DNA from: Candidatus Latescibacterota bacterium
GTDB lineage: Bacteria > Latescibacterota > UBA2968 > UBA8231
Direction: 5' to 3'
DNA length: 48,357 nt
Assembly (NCBI GenBank): GCA_016187725.1
Contig: JACPJE010000180.1
Span: forward strand, 1-48,357
In this document: positions 31,975-40,442 of the stretch, in pieces
How the letters are laid out: the number at the start of each line of letters is the position of its first letter
Position numbering within the stretch: position 1 is the first letter of the stretch
Notes under the pieces: model-generated
What the model was told of the DNA's origin: nothing
Seen by the model: only the letters and a program-made list of their open reading frames with translations
The model's database searches: none
Program-made: the position numbers and the translations under genes

Positions 31975-33579
31975 ATGTACGATCTGCTCATCCGCAAAGG
32001 CCGGCTCATCGACGGCACTGGCAGCCCCTGGTTCGCCGGCGACGTAGCCCTCCAGGACGGCCGCATCGCCTGCATCGGCAAGTTGGGGGAGAGCCCGGCC
32101 CGGCAGGTCATCGACGCAGCGGGTCTGATCGTCTGTCCCGGCCTCATCGACATCCACACCCATTCGGACCTCACCCTGCTGGTGGAAGGCCGCGCTCCCA
32201 GCACCCTGGCCCAGGGCATCGCCACCCAGATCATGGGCAACTGCGGCATCTCGGCAGCGCCCACGCGCCAGCGGCAGTTCTACTACGGGGCCCTGGACCC
32301 AGGGATGACCCGGGGACTGGAGTGCGACTGGACCACCATGGAAGAGTATCTGGGGCGGCTGGAAAGCCAGGGAGTGGGCACCAATGTGGCCACCCTGGTG
32401 GGGCACGGCAATATCCGCGTGGCAGCCCTGGGGTACGAGGACCAGCCAGCCACCCCGGCCGAGCTGGAGCACATGCGCGCGCTCACGGCCCAGGCCATGC
32501 AGGAAGGAGCAGTGGGGCTCTCCTCGGGGCTGGCGTACGCGCCGGGGCCGTACGCCCCGCTAGCCGAATTGGTCGAGTTGGGAAAGGTGGTGGCCGGGCA
32601 CGGGGGGATCTACACCTCCCATATCCGCAACCAGACCGAGGGCATCGCCGCCGCGGTGCAGGAGGTGATCGCCGTGGGCGAGGAGGCCGGCCTGCCTGCT
32701 CACGTCTCCCACATGCAGCCAGGCGCGCCCATGCACGGGGCCACGGCCTCGCTTTTGCAGACCATCGAGGCAGCCAGGGCCAGGGGCGTGGACCTGAGCT
32801 GCGACGCCATCCCCTATACCATCGGCAGCACCACCCTCAAGTCCATGCTGCCGCCCTGGGCCTGCGCCGGGGGCGATATCGAATTGATGCAGCGGCTGCG
32901 CGACCCACAGGTGCGGGCCCGAATCGAGGCCGACACCATGCAGTTCGGGGCGGAGAGCGGCGGCTCGCGCAAACGCACCCTGATCAAGGAGGGCAAGTGG
33001 GAGTTGATCTGGCTGGGCAGCGCCGAGAAGAACGCCGGGCTGGTGGGCCAGACTTTCGCGCAGATCGCCCAGGCGCGCGGCCAGCGACCCCACGACGCCC
33101 TGCTCGACATCCTGTTGGAGGAAGAGGGCCGGCCCTGGATGCTGGCTCAGGACGTGTCGGAGGAGGATTTCTGCAACATTGCCCGCCATCCGGCCGGCGG
33201 GGTGATCTCCGACGGTTTCTCGCTGATCCCCCAGGGCGTGCTGGCCGAGGGCAAACACCATCCCCGCTCCTATGGGGCTTTCCCCTATTTCCTGCGCCGC
33301 TTCGTGCGCGAGCAGGGGGTGCTCACCTGGGAGGCGGCCATCCACAAGCTCACCGGCTTCGCCTCCAGCCGCTTCCGCCTGGCCGGGCGCGGCCTCTTGC
33401 GCGAGGGTTGCTGGGCCGATGTGCTGGTCTTCGACCCGGAGCGCATCGCCGAAGCCGCCACCTTCGAGGACCCGTACCGCTATCCCGTGGGGGTCGAGTA
33501 TCTGCTGGTCAACGGCGAGGTGGCCGTGGAACGGGGGCAGGTACTGGGGAAGTTGGCGGGGCGGGTGCTGCGGCGCTGA
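31975..33579 (+). CDS. N-acyl-D-amino-acid deacylase (D-aminoacylase) family amidohydrolase
   Basis: A 534-residue amidohydrolase. The metal site follows the D-aminoacylase pattern: H61 and H63 in DIHTHSD, C90 in GNCGIS (the bridging cysteine in place of a carbamylated lysine), histidines in SHIRNQ and HVSHM, and the catalytic Asp in VISDGF. The rest of the chain (LRRFVREQGVLTWEAAIHKL, GCWADVLVFDPE) matches the family. It hydrolyses N-acyl-D-amino acids or related amides, such as those from peptidoglycan. It starts 14 bp after the glycosidase gene and likely shares its transcript. Confidence 0.92.
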   Translation: MYDLLIRKGRLIDGTGSPWFAGDVALQDGRIACIGKLGESPARQVIDAAGLIVCPGLIDIHTHSDLTLLVEGRAPSTLAQGIATQIMGNCGISAAPTRQRQFYYGALDPGMTRGLECDWTTMEEYLGRLESQGVGTNVATLVGHGNIRVAALGYEDQPATPAELEHMRALTAQAMQEGAVGLSSGLAYAPGPYAPLAELVELGKVVAGHGGIYTSHIRNQTEGIAAAVQEVIAVGEEAGLPAHVSHMQPGAPMHGATASLLQTIEAARARGVDLSCDAIPYTIGSTTLKSMLPPWACAGGDIELMQRLRDPQVRARIEADTMQFGAESGGSRKRTLIKEGKWELIWLGSAEKNAGLVGQTFAQIAQARGQRPHDALLDILLEEEGRPWMLAQDVSEEDFCNIARHPAGGVISDGFSLIPQGVLAEGKHHPRSYGAFPYFLRRFVREQGVLTWEAAIHKLTGFASSRFRLAGRGLLREGCWADVLVFDPERIAEAATFEDPYRYPVGVEYLLVNGEVAVERGQVLGKLAGRVLRR

Positions 33580-33582
33580 ACC

Positions 33583-34635
33583 TCACCTCGCCTCCACCCT
33601 GATCCCGGTGCCCTGCAACTCCTCCCTGAACAACCCCGCCAGTTCTGCCAGCCGCGCCTTCGAAGGGGGCTCGATCCCGGGCAGTTGCGTCTCCCGGCGC
33701 AGGCGCCGGAGTTTGGCGATGCCCAGGTGGTGGTAGCCCAGCAGCTCGACCCGCCGCACCGCCCCCTCCAGCTCTTCCCGCACAAAAGCAGCGGTGGCCC
33801 GCAGATTCTCCTCGCCGTCGTTGAGCGAGGGGATCACCGGCACCCTGATCCAGACGCCGGTGTGCTCCCAGGGCAAGTCGCAAAAAGCGCGCGTTGTTCT
33901 TTCGACCATGAAGGCAGCCATGGCCTGGGCGTTTTCGAGGATCAGGGCGTTGTCTACTCCGGTGTACTGCCGGTGCCGCGCCGGGTCCATCACCTTCAGG
34001 TCCAGGAGCACCAGGTCGGTGTACTGCAGGACGGGTTCGAGGATGTTCCAGCGGGTGCAGGCGGTGGTGTCCAGGGCGGTGTGCAGGCCGCCGGCCTTGC
34101 ACAGGGCCAGCAGTTCCCGCACAAAGAGGTGCTGGGCGAGGGGTTCGCCGCCCGAAACCGTGATGCCGCCGCCGGACTGCTCGTAGAAGGGCCGGTCGCA
34201 CTCGAGTTCGGCATAGGCCTCTTCCACGTTCAGCTCACGGCCCACCATTTCCAGGGCGCCGGCAAAGCAGGCCTCGGCGCACTGGCCGCAGCGCTGGCAG
34301 CGTTCGGGCAGGTAACAGCGGCTGCCGATCTGCTCGGGGTAGTCCCGAAAAAAGGACATCTCTTCCGGCGGAATCCGGCGGCCCGCCCGGTCGGCCAGCC
34401 AGAGGGCGCCCTGCTCGCAAATGGAAAAACAGGCCAGGCAGCCGATGCAGCGCTCTTCGTCGTACATCAGCTCGGGCCTGGGGCTCTCGGCCTCGGGGTT
34501 GTGGCACCACAGGCAGCGCAGCGGGCAGCCCTTGAGGAAGAGGGTGGTCCGGATGCCGGGGCCGTCGTGGGTGGCGTAGCGCTCGATGTCGAAGATCCTG
34601 CCGCGCAGCGCAGGTTGGGTGGCGATGGCGGTCAT
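33583..34635 (-). CDS. glycyl-radical enzyme activating enzyme (radical SAM)
   Basis: A 350-residue radical SAM activase. The CxxxCxxC cluster motif is in FLKGCPLRCLWCHNPE. An inserted ferredoxin-like domain carries two further 4Fe-4S motifs (CIGCLACFSICEQG and CQRCGQCAEACFAG), as in activases of eliminase-type glycyl-radical enzymes. GGGITVSGGEPL is the SAM-binding GGE region. It generates the glycyl radical on the enzyme encoded 13 bp upstream. Good Shine-Dalgarno (GGAGG). It converges with the deacylase gene with 3 bp between stops. Confidence 0.95.
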   Translation of the reverse strand: MTAIATQPALRGRIFDIERYATHDGPGIRTTLFLKGCPLRCLWCHNPEAESPRPELMYDEERCIGCLACFSICEQGALWLADRAGRRIPPEEMSFFRDYPEQIGSRCYLPERCQRCGQCAEACFAGALEMVGRELNVEEAYAELECDRPFYEQSGGGITVSGGEPLAQHLFVRELLALCKAGGLHTALDTTACTRWNILEPVLQYTDLVLLDLKVMDPARHRQYTGVDNALILENAQAMAAFMVERTTRAFCDLPWEHTGVWIRVPVIPSLNDGEENLRATAAFVREELEGAVRRVELLGYHHLGIAKLRRLRRETQLPGIEPPSKARLAELAGLFREELQGTGIRVEAR

Positions 34636-34648
34636 GGCTGGCCTCCTG

Positions 34649-36898
34649 TCAGTGCTCCGCGATGAGCCGGTCGACGACCAATTGCCTGAACTCCTCAGAC
34701 AGGCTGGCGAAGTAGGCGCTGAAGCCGGTCACCCGCACGATCAGGTCCGGGTGCTTGGAGGGGTCGGCGTGCGCTGCGAGCACCTTCTCCTTGTCGAGGA
34801 TGTTCAGGTTGATCTGAGTGCCTCCCAGGGCAAAATGGGTGCGGATCAGGCTGGCCACCTGCTCCACGTCCTCGCCGCTGGCTGAGAGGCCAGGGTCCAG
34901 TTCCAGTTGCATGGGGGCGGTGTTGCCGTACCCGCACTGCACCCCGGCGATGGCCAGGGCCATGGCGCTGGGCGCCCCATCGGCCCGGAAGCCCGGGTCG
35001 GGGTTGGCTCCGTGGGAGATGGGATCGCCCCGGTGCCGGCCATTGGGGGTGGCCCCCAGTTCCCTGCCCATGGGGATGGTGTTGGCCCAGGAGAAGATCC
35101 CCGGCACCAGGTTGAAGCCGGCCGGGGTGGGTTTCTCCTTGACCAGGCGGGTGAAGAGGGCGGCGATGCGCCCGGAGTATTCGTCGGCCAGGGTGCCGCC
35201 GTACCCGTAGCGGCGGATGCTCTTCATCATCAGCCGGGCCCGCTCGCCCTCGGGGCCGGCCCAGTCGCTGTCCAGCAGTTGCAGCAATTGGTCCCAGTTG
35301 AGCCGCTTTTCGCGCATCACCCGCTGCTCAAGGGCGGCGAAGGAGTCGGCCACCGTGGCCAGGGCGCAGCCGTCGATGCACAGGTTGTAGTACTCCACCC
35401 CGCCGCGGAAGGCATCCGAGGCATCCACCCCCTTTTCGATGGGCCCGTGGCACAAGAGGTCGAGCACCAATTCGGGGAAGACCTCGTGCATGTGCTTGAG
35501 GTTGATATCGATGCTGGCGGTCGTGCCCTCCACCGCGCAGCGCAGATGGGTCTCGAAGCGGCTCCACAACTCCTCCGTGCTCCTGGGGATCAGCGGATCG
35601 CTCATCAACTCGCGCAGGGCCACGTCGAAGACCTTGGCGAAGTTGATCTTGACGCAGTCGTTCATGGTGTACTCGCGGCCGGGGATGGCCGACCAGTGGC
35701 AGCCCGAATAGGCGCGCTGGCGCGCCACCTCCAGGGGGTAGCCGTTCTTGGCGAAGCCCTCCACCGTGCGGTCGATGCCCAGGAACTTGGGGATGCCCAG
35801 CCGGTCCTCCAGCAGGATCTCCACTCCCCGGCGCAGGAGCCGGGGGTCGGTGTGGTCGCCCACGCAGATACCCACGTTGGCGGGGATCTTGAGCTGGTGG
35901 GCGGCCTCCAGCACCAAGAGGGAGACCGGGTTGGTGGCGTCGCGGCCCTGGGCGTCGGGCCCGCCCAGCTGGAGATAGGCGGTGTCCCTGGCCAGGAAGC
36001 AGGCCAGGTGGAAGATGGCCTCCTCGTCGCTGAGGGTGCCGGCTGTGCGTTCCACCTGATAGTAAGGCAGGAGCAAAAGATCGAGGCGGCCCAGGGAACC
36101 GCTGCCGTTGTACATGCGGGCGGCCATGTCGTACCAGAGCATCCACTGGCAGGCCTCCCTGAAGGTGCGGGGCGGCTCGGTGACCAGCCGCTCGTTGATC
36201 CAGGCCATTTTCCCCAGATTGTCGGCCAGCCGCGGGTCTTCCTCCTCGGCGGCCAGCCGCCGGGCCTCCGCGGCGTTGTGGCTGATCCAGGTCTGGATGC
36301 CCCTGGCCACGTCTTCGAGGCCGTCGTAGAACTCGGCGCTGCCCGGGTTACACCGGCGGCCCCGCTCGATCTTGGCCTGGATGCCCCGCCAGCCCAGCTG
36401 CAGGCCGATGGCCAGGTCCTGGCAGAAGTGCTGGCTGGCGCCGATGGCGCCGATGAGCGCGTACTTCTCGCGCACCGGCAGCAGGTGGGAAAAGTCGAGT
36501 TCGGGTTTCCAGCCGCCCTTGCGGTAGGAGCCGAAGTTGACCATGTACCCGCCGGCCAGCGAACTCATGGGGTCGACGTAGGGCGGATGGCGTTCGAGCA
36601 CAGTTCTGAAGTTGCGGCCACAGACCCGCGGGCCGTAGAAGGCCCCGTCGGGATGGGTGACCTCGATGGGGATGCCCTTGATCAGCACGTCGGTGATGGG
36701 CATGCCCGAGCCGCTGATGCTCTGTACCAGCTGCCGGTACTCGGGGGGGGGCAGGATCAGGGCGTGGTCGTCGTAGTCCATGGCACCCATGACCCGCTGT
36801 TTTTCGGCGGTTTGCTCCAGCTTGGCCCTGCGGATGGCGTCCAGGCGCTGGGCATAACTCAGCTCGGTGTGTGTTGGTTCCAGGATAGAATGTGCCAT
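34649..36898 (-). CDS. glycyl-radical enzyme (pyruvate formate-lyase family), unassigned subfamily
   Basis: A 749-residue glycyl-radical enzyme. The radical glycine is G725 in RVTGFSAYF near the C-terminus. The thiyl cysteine is C400 in YSGCHWSAIPG. Eliminase-type members normally read GCxE after the cysteine, with the Glu as base, and pyruvate formate-lyase has CC; this protein has neither, so its reaction cannot be assigned. The N-terminus (YAQRLDAIRRAKLEQT) fixes the ATG at 36898 behind GGGAGGACAAC; the open frame runs much further upstream but through leader sequence. It works with the activase downstream, only under low oxygen. The gene is divergent from the SahR-like regulator. Confidence 0.92.
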   Translation of the reverse strand: MAHSILEPTHTELSYAQRLDAIRRAKLEQTAEKQRVMGAMDYDDHALILPPPEYRQLVQSISGSGMPITDVLIKGIPIEVTHPDGAFYGPRVCGRNFRTVLERHPPYVDPMSSLAGGYMVNFGSYRKGGWKPELDFSHLLPVREKYALIGAIGASQHFCQDLAIGLQLGWRGIQAKIERGRRCNPGSAEFYDGLEDVARGIQTWISHNAAEARRLAAEEEDPRLADNLGKMAWINERLVTEPPRTFREACQWMLWYDMAARMYNGSGSLGRLDLLLLPYYQVERTAGTLSDEEAIFHLACFLARDTAYLQLGGPDAQGRDATNPVSLLVLEAAHQLKIPANVGICVGDHTDPRLLRRGVEILLEDRLGIPKFLGIDRTVEGFAKNGYPLEVARQRAYSGCHWSAIPGREYTMNDCVKINFAKVFDVALRELMSDPLIPRSTEELWSRFETHLRCAVEGTTASIDINLKHMHEVFPELVLDLLCHGPIEKGVDASDAFRGGVEYYNLCIDGCALATVADSFAALEQRVMREKRLNWDQLLQLLDSDWAGPEGERARLMMKSIRRYGYGGTLADEYSGRIAALFTRLVKEKPTPAGFNLVPGIFSWANTIPMGRELGATPNGRHRGDPISHGANPDPGFRADGAPSAMALAIAGVQCGYGNTAPMQLELDPGLSASGEDVEQVASLIRTHFALGGTQINLNILDKEKVLAAHADPSKHPDLIVRVTGFSAYFASLSEEFRQLVVDRLIAEH

Positions 36899-37032
36899 TT
36901 TGTTGTCCTCCCTCAAACGTAGAAACGCAATATCCGTGCCACGGAGAGGGAGAGGCAGGATCTGGAGGCAGAACAGGGAGGGTGCGGGTGGGGGTGTGGA
37001 GGAAGTGTCGCAGGGGGGACAGGGCTGTCCCT

Positions 37033-37107
37033 TTATTGCGTCGGTCGCAGGCTCAGGAGCACCAGCAGGAAGGCACGGTGCCAGTAGGCGGTGTGAATAT
37101 ATGTCAT
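37033..37107 (-). CDS. possible 24-residue leader peptide upstream of the glycyl-radical gene
   Basis: An ATG-to-stop frame beginning MTYIHTAYWHRAFLLVLL and ending SLRPTQ. The core is hydrophobic and aromatic. The hairpin GGGACA/TGTCCC starts right after its stop on the minus strand, an arrangement reminiscent of attenuation or of a small membrane peptide. It has no convincing Shine-Dalgarno, so it may be a chance frame. Confidence 0.25.
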   Translation of the reverse strand: MTYIHTAYWHRAFLLVLLSLRPTQ

Positions 37108-37148
37108 AGAGAATAGGTTTCCTGGGTCTCAGCCCACAAGTTGCCGAT

Positions 37149-37198
37149 AATATCAATAAATCTTGATATTGACATTTATTCGACCCCGGCCTATTTTT
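37149..37198 (+). promoter_or_regulatory. palindromic operator and promoter of the SahR-like gene
   Basis: AATATCAA (37149-37156) and TTGATATT (37163-37170) are perfect inverted arms around 6 bases. The right arm runs into a -35 box TTGACA (37169-37174), with a -10 TATTTT at 37193-37198 (18-bp spacer). An ArsR-type dimer bound here would block this promoter. Because the spacer is shared, it could also control the divergent glycyl-radical gene. Confidence 0.7.
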
Positions 37199-37234
37199 CA
37201 GAGGTGCTATCCACGCCACTCTGACAATACGCCC

Positions 37235-38215
37235 ATGGCAGACGCGCTCAAAATCTACAAGGCCCTGGCAGACGAGACCCGGCTGCGCCTGGTGCGCCTG
37301 CTGGGGCGCGGCGCCCTCAGCGTCAACGAGATCATCGAGGTGCTGCAGATGGGCCAGAGCCGCATCTCGCGCCACCTCAAGATCCTGGCCGAGGCCGGAT
37401 TGGTGAAGAGCCGGCGCGAGGGCACCTGGAGCTACTACCAGGCCAACCACGAGAGCGAGGACCCGCTGCTGGCCGAGGTCCTGGCCCTGCTCCAGCGCCA
37501 CGAGCAGGAATTTCCCGGCACCGAAGCCGATTTGCAGGTCTTGGAAGGGGTGGTCGAGCGCCGCAAGGCGCGAACCCGCCGCTTCTTCGACAGTATCCGG
37601 GACCTGCGCGAGTTTCCCCAGCACCAGAGCCTGGACGGGGCCTTCTACCGGCAGGCGGTGCTGGCGCTGCTGCCCCAGGAATGCGGCGTGGCCCTGGACC
37701 TGGGCACGGGCGTGGGCCTGCTGCTGCCGGCCCTGCAGGAGCGGGCCAGCCGGGTGATCGCGGTGGACTCCTCCACCGCCATGCTCGAACTGGCGCGCCA
37801 GACCGCCGGCCTCCAGGCGGGGCGCTGCGAGTTCCGGTTGGGAGATCTAGAACACTTGCCGGTGGCCGACGGCGAGGTGGACACCGCGGTGGCCTGCATG
37901 GTGCTGCACCATCTGTCCGACCCGCCCAGGGCCCTGGGCGAGGCCCACCGCGCCCTGCGCGAGGGAGGCGAACTGGTCATCGTCGACCTGCACCAGCACC
38001 AGGACGAGAGCCTGCGCCAGAGCATGGCCGACCTGTGGTTGGGTTTCCGGCCCGACGAGGTGAAGGGCTGGATCAGGAAGCTCGGCTTTGAACTGGCAGA
38101 ATCCCGGATCATCAGCGGTACCGATCCACTCAAACTCATCACCTTCCGAGGACGCAAGTCATGGCGAAGAACACCCGCAGCAAAACCCGCAAAGGCAAAG
38201 CGGACCACAAAGTAG
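37235..38215 (+). CDS. ArsR-family regulator fused to a SAM-dependent methyltransferase domain (SahR-like)
   Basis: A 326-residue fusion. Residues 1-95 are a winged-helix ArsR domain ([42 protein letters not shown]) without the metal-binding cysteines of metal sensors. From about residue 145 there is a class I methyltransferase fold ([43 protein letters not shown]). This architecture next to ahcY is that of SahR, a regulator that senses S-adenosylhomocysteine. The ATG at 37235 matches the start of the HTH domain. Its 3' end overlaps ahcY by 55 bp in another frame, which implies strict coexpression and autoregulation. Confidence 0.88.
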   Translation: MADALKIYKALADETRLRLVRLLGRGALSVNEIIEVLQMGQSRISRHLKILAEAGLVKSRREGTWSYYQANHESEDPLLAEVLALLQRHEQEFPGTEADLQVLEGVVERRKARTRRFFDSIRDLREFPQHQSLDGAFYRQAVLALLPQECGVALDLGTGVGLLLPALQERASRVIAVDSSTAMLELARQTAGLQAGRCEFRLGDLEHLPVADGEVDTAVACMVLHHLSDPPRALGEAHRALREGGELVIVDLHQHQDESLRQSMADLWLGFRPDEVKGWIRKLGFELAESRIISGTDPLKLITFRGRKSWRRTPAAKPAKAKRTTK

Positions 38216-39486
38216 CCGATCTCTCCCTGGCCGAATGGGGCCGCAAGGAGATCGTGCTGGCCGAAAAGGAGATGCCCGGGCTGATGGCCCTGCGCGAGCG
38301 CTACGGCGCCGCCAAGCCGCTGGCCGGGGCCCGCATCTCCGGCTCGCTGCACATGACCATCCAGACGGCGGTGCTCATCGAGACCCTGATGGCTCTAGGG
38401 GCCCAGGTGCGCTGGGCCTCCTGCAACATCTTCTCCACCCAGGACCACGCCGCTGCGGCCATCGCCGCCCGGGGCATCCCGGTCTTTGCCTGGAAGGGCG
38501 AGAGCGAAGCCGAGTACTGGTGGTGCACCGACCAGACCCTGGCCTGGCCCGGGGGCAAAGGGCCTGACCTGATCCTCGACGACGGGGGCGACCTGACCGG
38601 CTGGGTGCACGAGCGGTACCCCCAGCTGCTGCCCGGGCTGCGCGGGGTCTCCGAAGAGACCACCACCGGGGTGCACAAGCTGGCCCGCATGCTGGAGCAG
38701 GGCACCCTCAAGATTCCGGCCATCAACGTCAACGACAGCGTCACCAAATCGAAGTTCGACAACCTGTACGGCTGCCGCGAGTCGCTGGCCGACGGCATCA
38801 AGCGGGCCACTGACATCATGGTGGCCGGCAAGGTGGTGGTGGTGGCCGGGTACGGGGACGTGGGCAAGGGCTGCGCCCAGTCCATGCGCGGTTTCGGGGC
38901 CCGGGTCATCGTCACTGAGGTGGACCCCATCTGCGCCATGCAGGCCTGCATGGAGGGCTACGCGGTCATGCCCATGGACCAGGCGGTCAAGGAGGGCGAC
39001 ATCTTCGTGACCACCACCGGTTGCAAGGACGTGATCACCATCGACCATCTGCGGCGCATGAAGGACGGGGCCATTGTCTGCAACATCGGCCACTTCGACG
39101 TGGAGGTCCAGGTGAACGCCCTCAACAAGTACAAGGGGGTTGAGAAGCAGACCATCAAGCCACAGGTGGACAAGTACACCTTCCCCGACGGCCGCTCCCT
39201 GCTGCTTTTGGCCGAGGGCCGGCTGGTCAACCTGGGCTGCGCCACCGGCCATCCCTCCTTTGTGATGTCCATGTCCTTCACCAACCAGGTGCTGGCCCAG
39301 ATAGAGCTGTACACCAAGAAATACGAGGTGGGCGTGTATCGCCTGCCCAAGAAGCTGGACGAGCAGGTAGCCCGCCTGCACCTGGAGAAGCTGGGGATCG
39401 AGCTGGACAAGCTGCACCGGTCCCAGGCCGAATACCTGGGCGTGCCGGTGACCGGCCCGTACAAGCCCGAACACTACAAGTACTGA
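38161..39486 (+). CDS. ahcY: adenosylhomocysteinase
   Basis: AhcY hydrolyses S-adenosylhomocysteine to adenosine and homocysteine, removing the product inhibitor of methyltransferases. The 441-residue chain shows [31 protein letters not shown], the catalytic [16 protein letters not shown], the NAD-binding [18 protein letters not shown], and the C-terminal KPEHYKY that completes the partner active site. A basic N-terminal extension ([13 protein letters not shown]) precedes the conserved [14 protein letters not shown]; there is no later start codon, so the overlap with the regulator gene is real. Confidence 0.97.
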   Translation: MAKNTRSKTRKGKADHKVADLSLAEWGRKEIVLAEKEMPGLMALRERYGAAKPLAGARISGSLHMTIQTAVLIETLMALGAQVRWASCNIFSTQDHAAAAIAARGIPVFAWKGESEAEYWWCTDQTLAWPGGKGPDLILDDGGDLTGWVHERYPQLLPGLRGVSEETTTGVHKLARMLEQGTLKIPAINVNDSVTKSKFDNLYGCRESLADGIKRATDIMVAGKVVVVAGYGDVGKGCAQSMRGFGARVIVTEVDPICAMQACMEGYAVMPMDQAVKEGDIFVTTTGCKDVITIDHLRRMKDGAIVCNIGHFDVEVQVNALNKYKGVEKQTIKPQVDKYTFPDGRSLLLLAEGRLVNLGCATGHPSFVMSMSFTNQVLAQIELYTKKYEVGVYRLPKKLDEQVARLHLEKLGIELDKLHRSQAEYLGVPVTGPYKPEHYKY

Positions 39487-39521
39487 GCCGCAGGTGCGCC
39501 AGATTTGAGTTGACCTGCGGC
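39487..39521 (+). terminator. hairpin after ahcY
   Basis: GCCGCAGGT (39487-39495) directly after the ahcY stop pairs exactly with ACCTGCGGC (39513-39521) around a 17-base loop. There is no T-run after it, so termination would depend on the second hairpin downstream or on Rho. Confidence 0.5.
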
Positions 39522-39533
39522 AGGCGTGGCGGA

Positions 39534-39564
39534 CAAAAAACCGCTGGACGGCTGCTCCAGCGGT
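39534..39564 (-). terminator. Rho-independent terminator of the KDPG-type aldolase gene
   Basis: On the minus strand the arms ACCGCTGGA and TCCAGCGGT form a 9-bp stem with a 7-base loop, followed by TTTTTT. It starts 24 bp after the aldolase stop. It is a textbook intrinsic terminator for the leftward gene, and the stem may also slow rightward transcription from ahcY. Confidence 0.85.
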
Positions 39565-39587
39565 GATTCGCGTTTGCTGCAGGATGA

Positions 39588-40271
39588 TTATTTCTTCAGA
39601 CCGGTCTTGATTTCTTTGATCAAGTCCAGCACCTGGCGCACGTTCTCAGTAAGGGTGGCGAAGCCTTTCTTGTCGAGAATCTCCTTGGTGATCAGGTTGG
39701 AGCCGATGCCCACGCAGGCCACCCCGGCCTTGAACCAGGCCTCCAGACTCTCGCGGGTGGCGTCCACTCCGCCGGTGGGCATGATCCGCGTCCAGGGGCA
39801 GGGGCCCAGCACTGATTTGACGAAGCCGGGCCCGCCCACCTCCTTGCCCGGAAAGACCTTGACGATCTCCACCCCCAGTTCCTCGGCCTGGGAGATCTCG
39901 CTGGCGCTGCCGCAGCCGGGCGAATAGGCGATCTTGCGGCGGTTACACAGCCGGGCCACCTCGGGGTTGAGCAGGGGACCGACCACGAAATTGGCGCCGC
40001 TGGCGATGTACAGGGCCGCGGTGGGCGCGTCCACCACCGAACCCACGCCCAGGATGACGTCGATCTTTTTGTCCAGAAGGTGCTGGACGGCGTCGGCGAA
40101 GACCCGGTAGGCCAGGTCGCCCCGGTTGGTGAACTCCACCACCCGCGCCCCGCCGGCAGCGCAGGCCTCGATCACCCCGATGGTGGTCTGCAGATCCTTG
40201 TGGTAGAAGACCGGCACCACGCCGGTCGAGAAGATGGCGTTGAGCACTGCCATTCTGTCGTGCTGTGCCAT
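39588..40271 (-). CDS. KDPG/KHG-family aldolase
   Basis: A 227-residue class I aldolase of the KDPG/KHG family, cleaving 2-keto-3-deoxy (phospho) sugar acids to pyruvate and an aldehyde. The catalytic glutamate is in VVEFTNRGD and the Schiff-base lysine in EIVKVFPGKEVGG. The phosphate-binding loop region is RIMPTGGVD with VGIGSNLI. The start at 40271 is set by the MAQHDRMAVLNAIFSTGVVPVF opening. It is monocistronic, with its own terminator. It could act downstream of the enolase-superfamily dehydratases in this window, which make such keto-deoxy acids. Confidence 0.93.
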   Translation of the reverse strand: MAQHDRMAVLNAIFSTGVVPVFYHKDLQTTIGVIEACAAGGARVVEFTNRGDLAYRVFADAVQHLLDKKIDVILGVGSVVDAPTAALYIASGANFVVGPLLNPEVARLCNRRKIAYSPGCGSASEISQAEELGVEIVKVFPGKEVGGPGFVKSVLGPCPWTRIMPTGGVDATRESLEAWFKAGVACVGIGSNLITKEILDKKGFATLTENVRQVLDLIKEIKTGLKK

Positions 40272-40388
40272 GGCTCCCCCTCCGCAATTGATAGGGCTGT
40301 GCCGCAGAGACCTCCCGGGCAAAATCTCAACAAAAGGGTGGGTGGGGGCAAGAGTGGGGCAGGTCAATTTTTGCTGGCGAGATCCAGA

Positions 40389-40394
40389 TATAAT
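40389..40394 (+). promoter_or_regulatory. -10 box (TATAAT) upstream of the DUF5107-TPR gene
   Basis: A consensus TATAAT in an AT-rich patch, about 50 bp before the start codon. No good -35 box is visible at 16-18 bp, so the promoter may need an activator. A GAGAGGAGG Shine-Dalgarno precedes the ATG. Confidence 0.4.
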
Positions 40395-40442
40395 TAGTTT
40401 AGTACAGACAGTGCCCCGCTGTCCGGCGAGAGGAGGTCCCCG

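Larger units (their letters stand above)
36899..37234. other. 336-bp divergent control region between the glycyl-radical gene and the SahR-like gene
   Basis: No long gene is present. The minus-strand side has a purine/pyrimidine-skewed leader (36899-37015), a hairpin GGGACA/TGTCCC (37016-37031), and a 24-codon reading frame (37033-37107). The plus-strand side has the palindromic operator and promoter at 37149-37198. Confidence 0.7.

Noticed and set aside
34649..37624. 991-codon version of the glycyl-radical gene
   Set aside because: The first about 240 codons run antisense through the SahR-like gene and the control region; family alignment and a Shine-Dalgarno support the ATG at 36898.
38080..38160. 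SAH riboswitch in front of ahcY
   Set aside because: The stretch is coding sequence of the regulator and there is no room for an independent leader; control is better explained by the SahR-like repressor.
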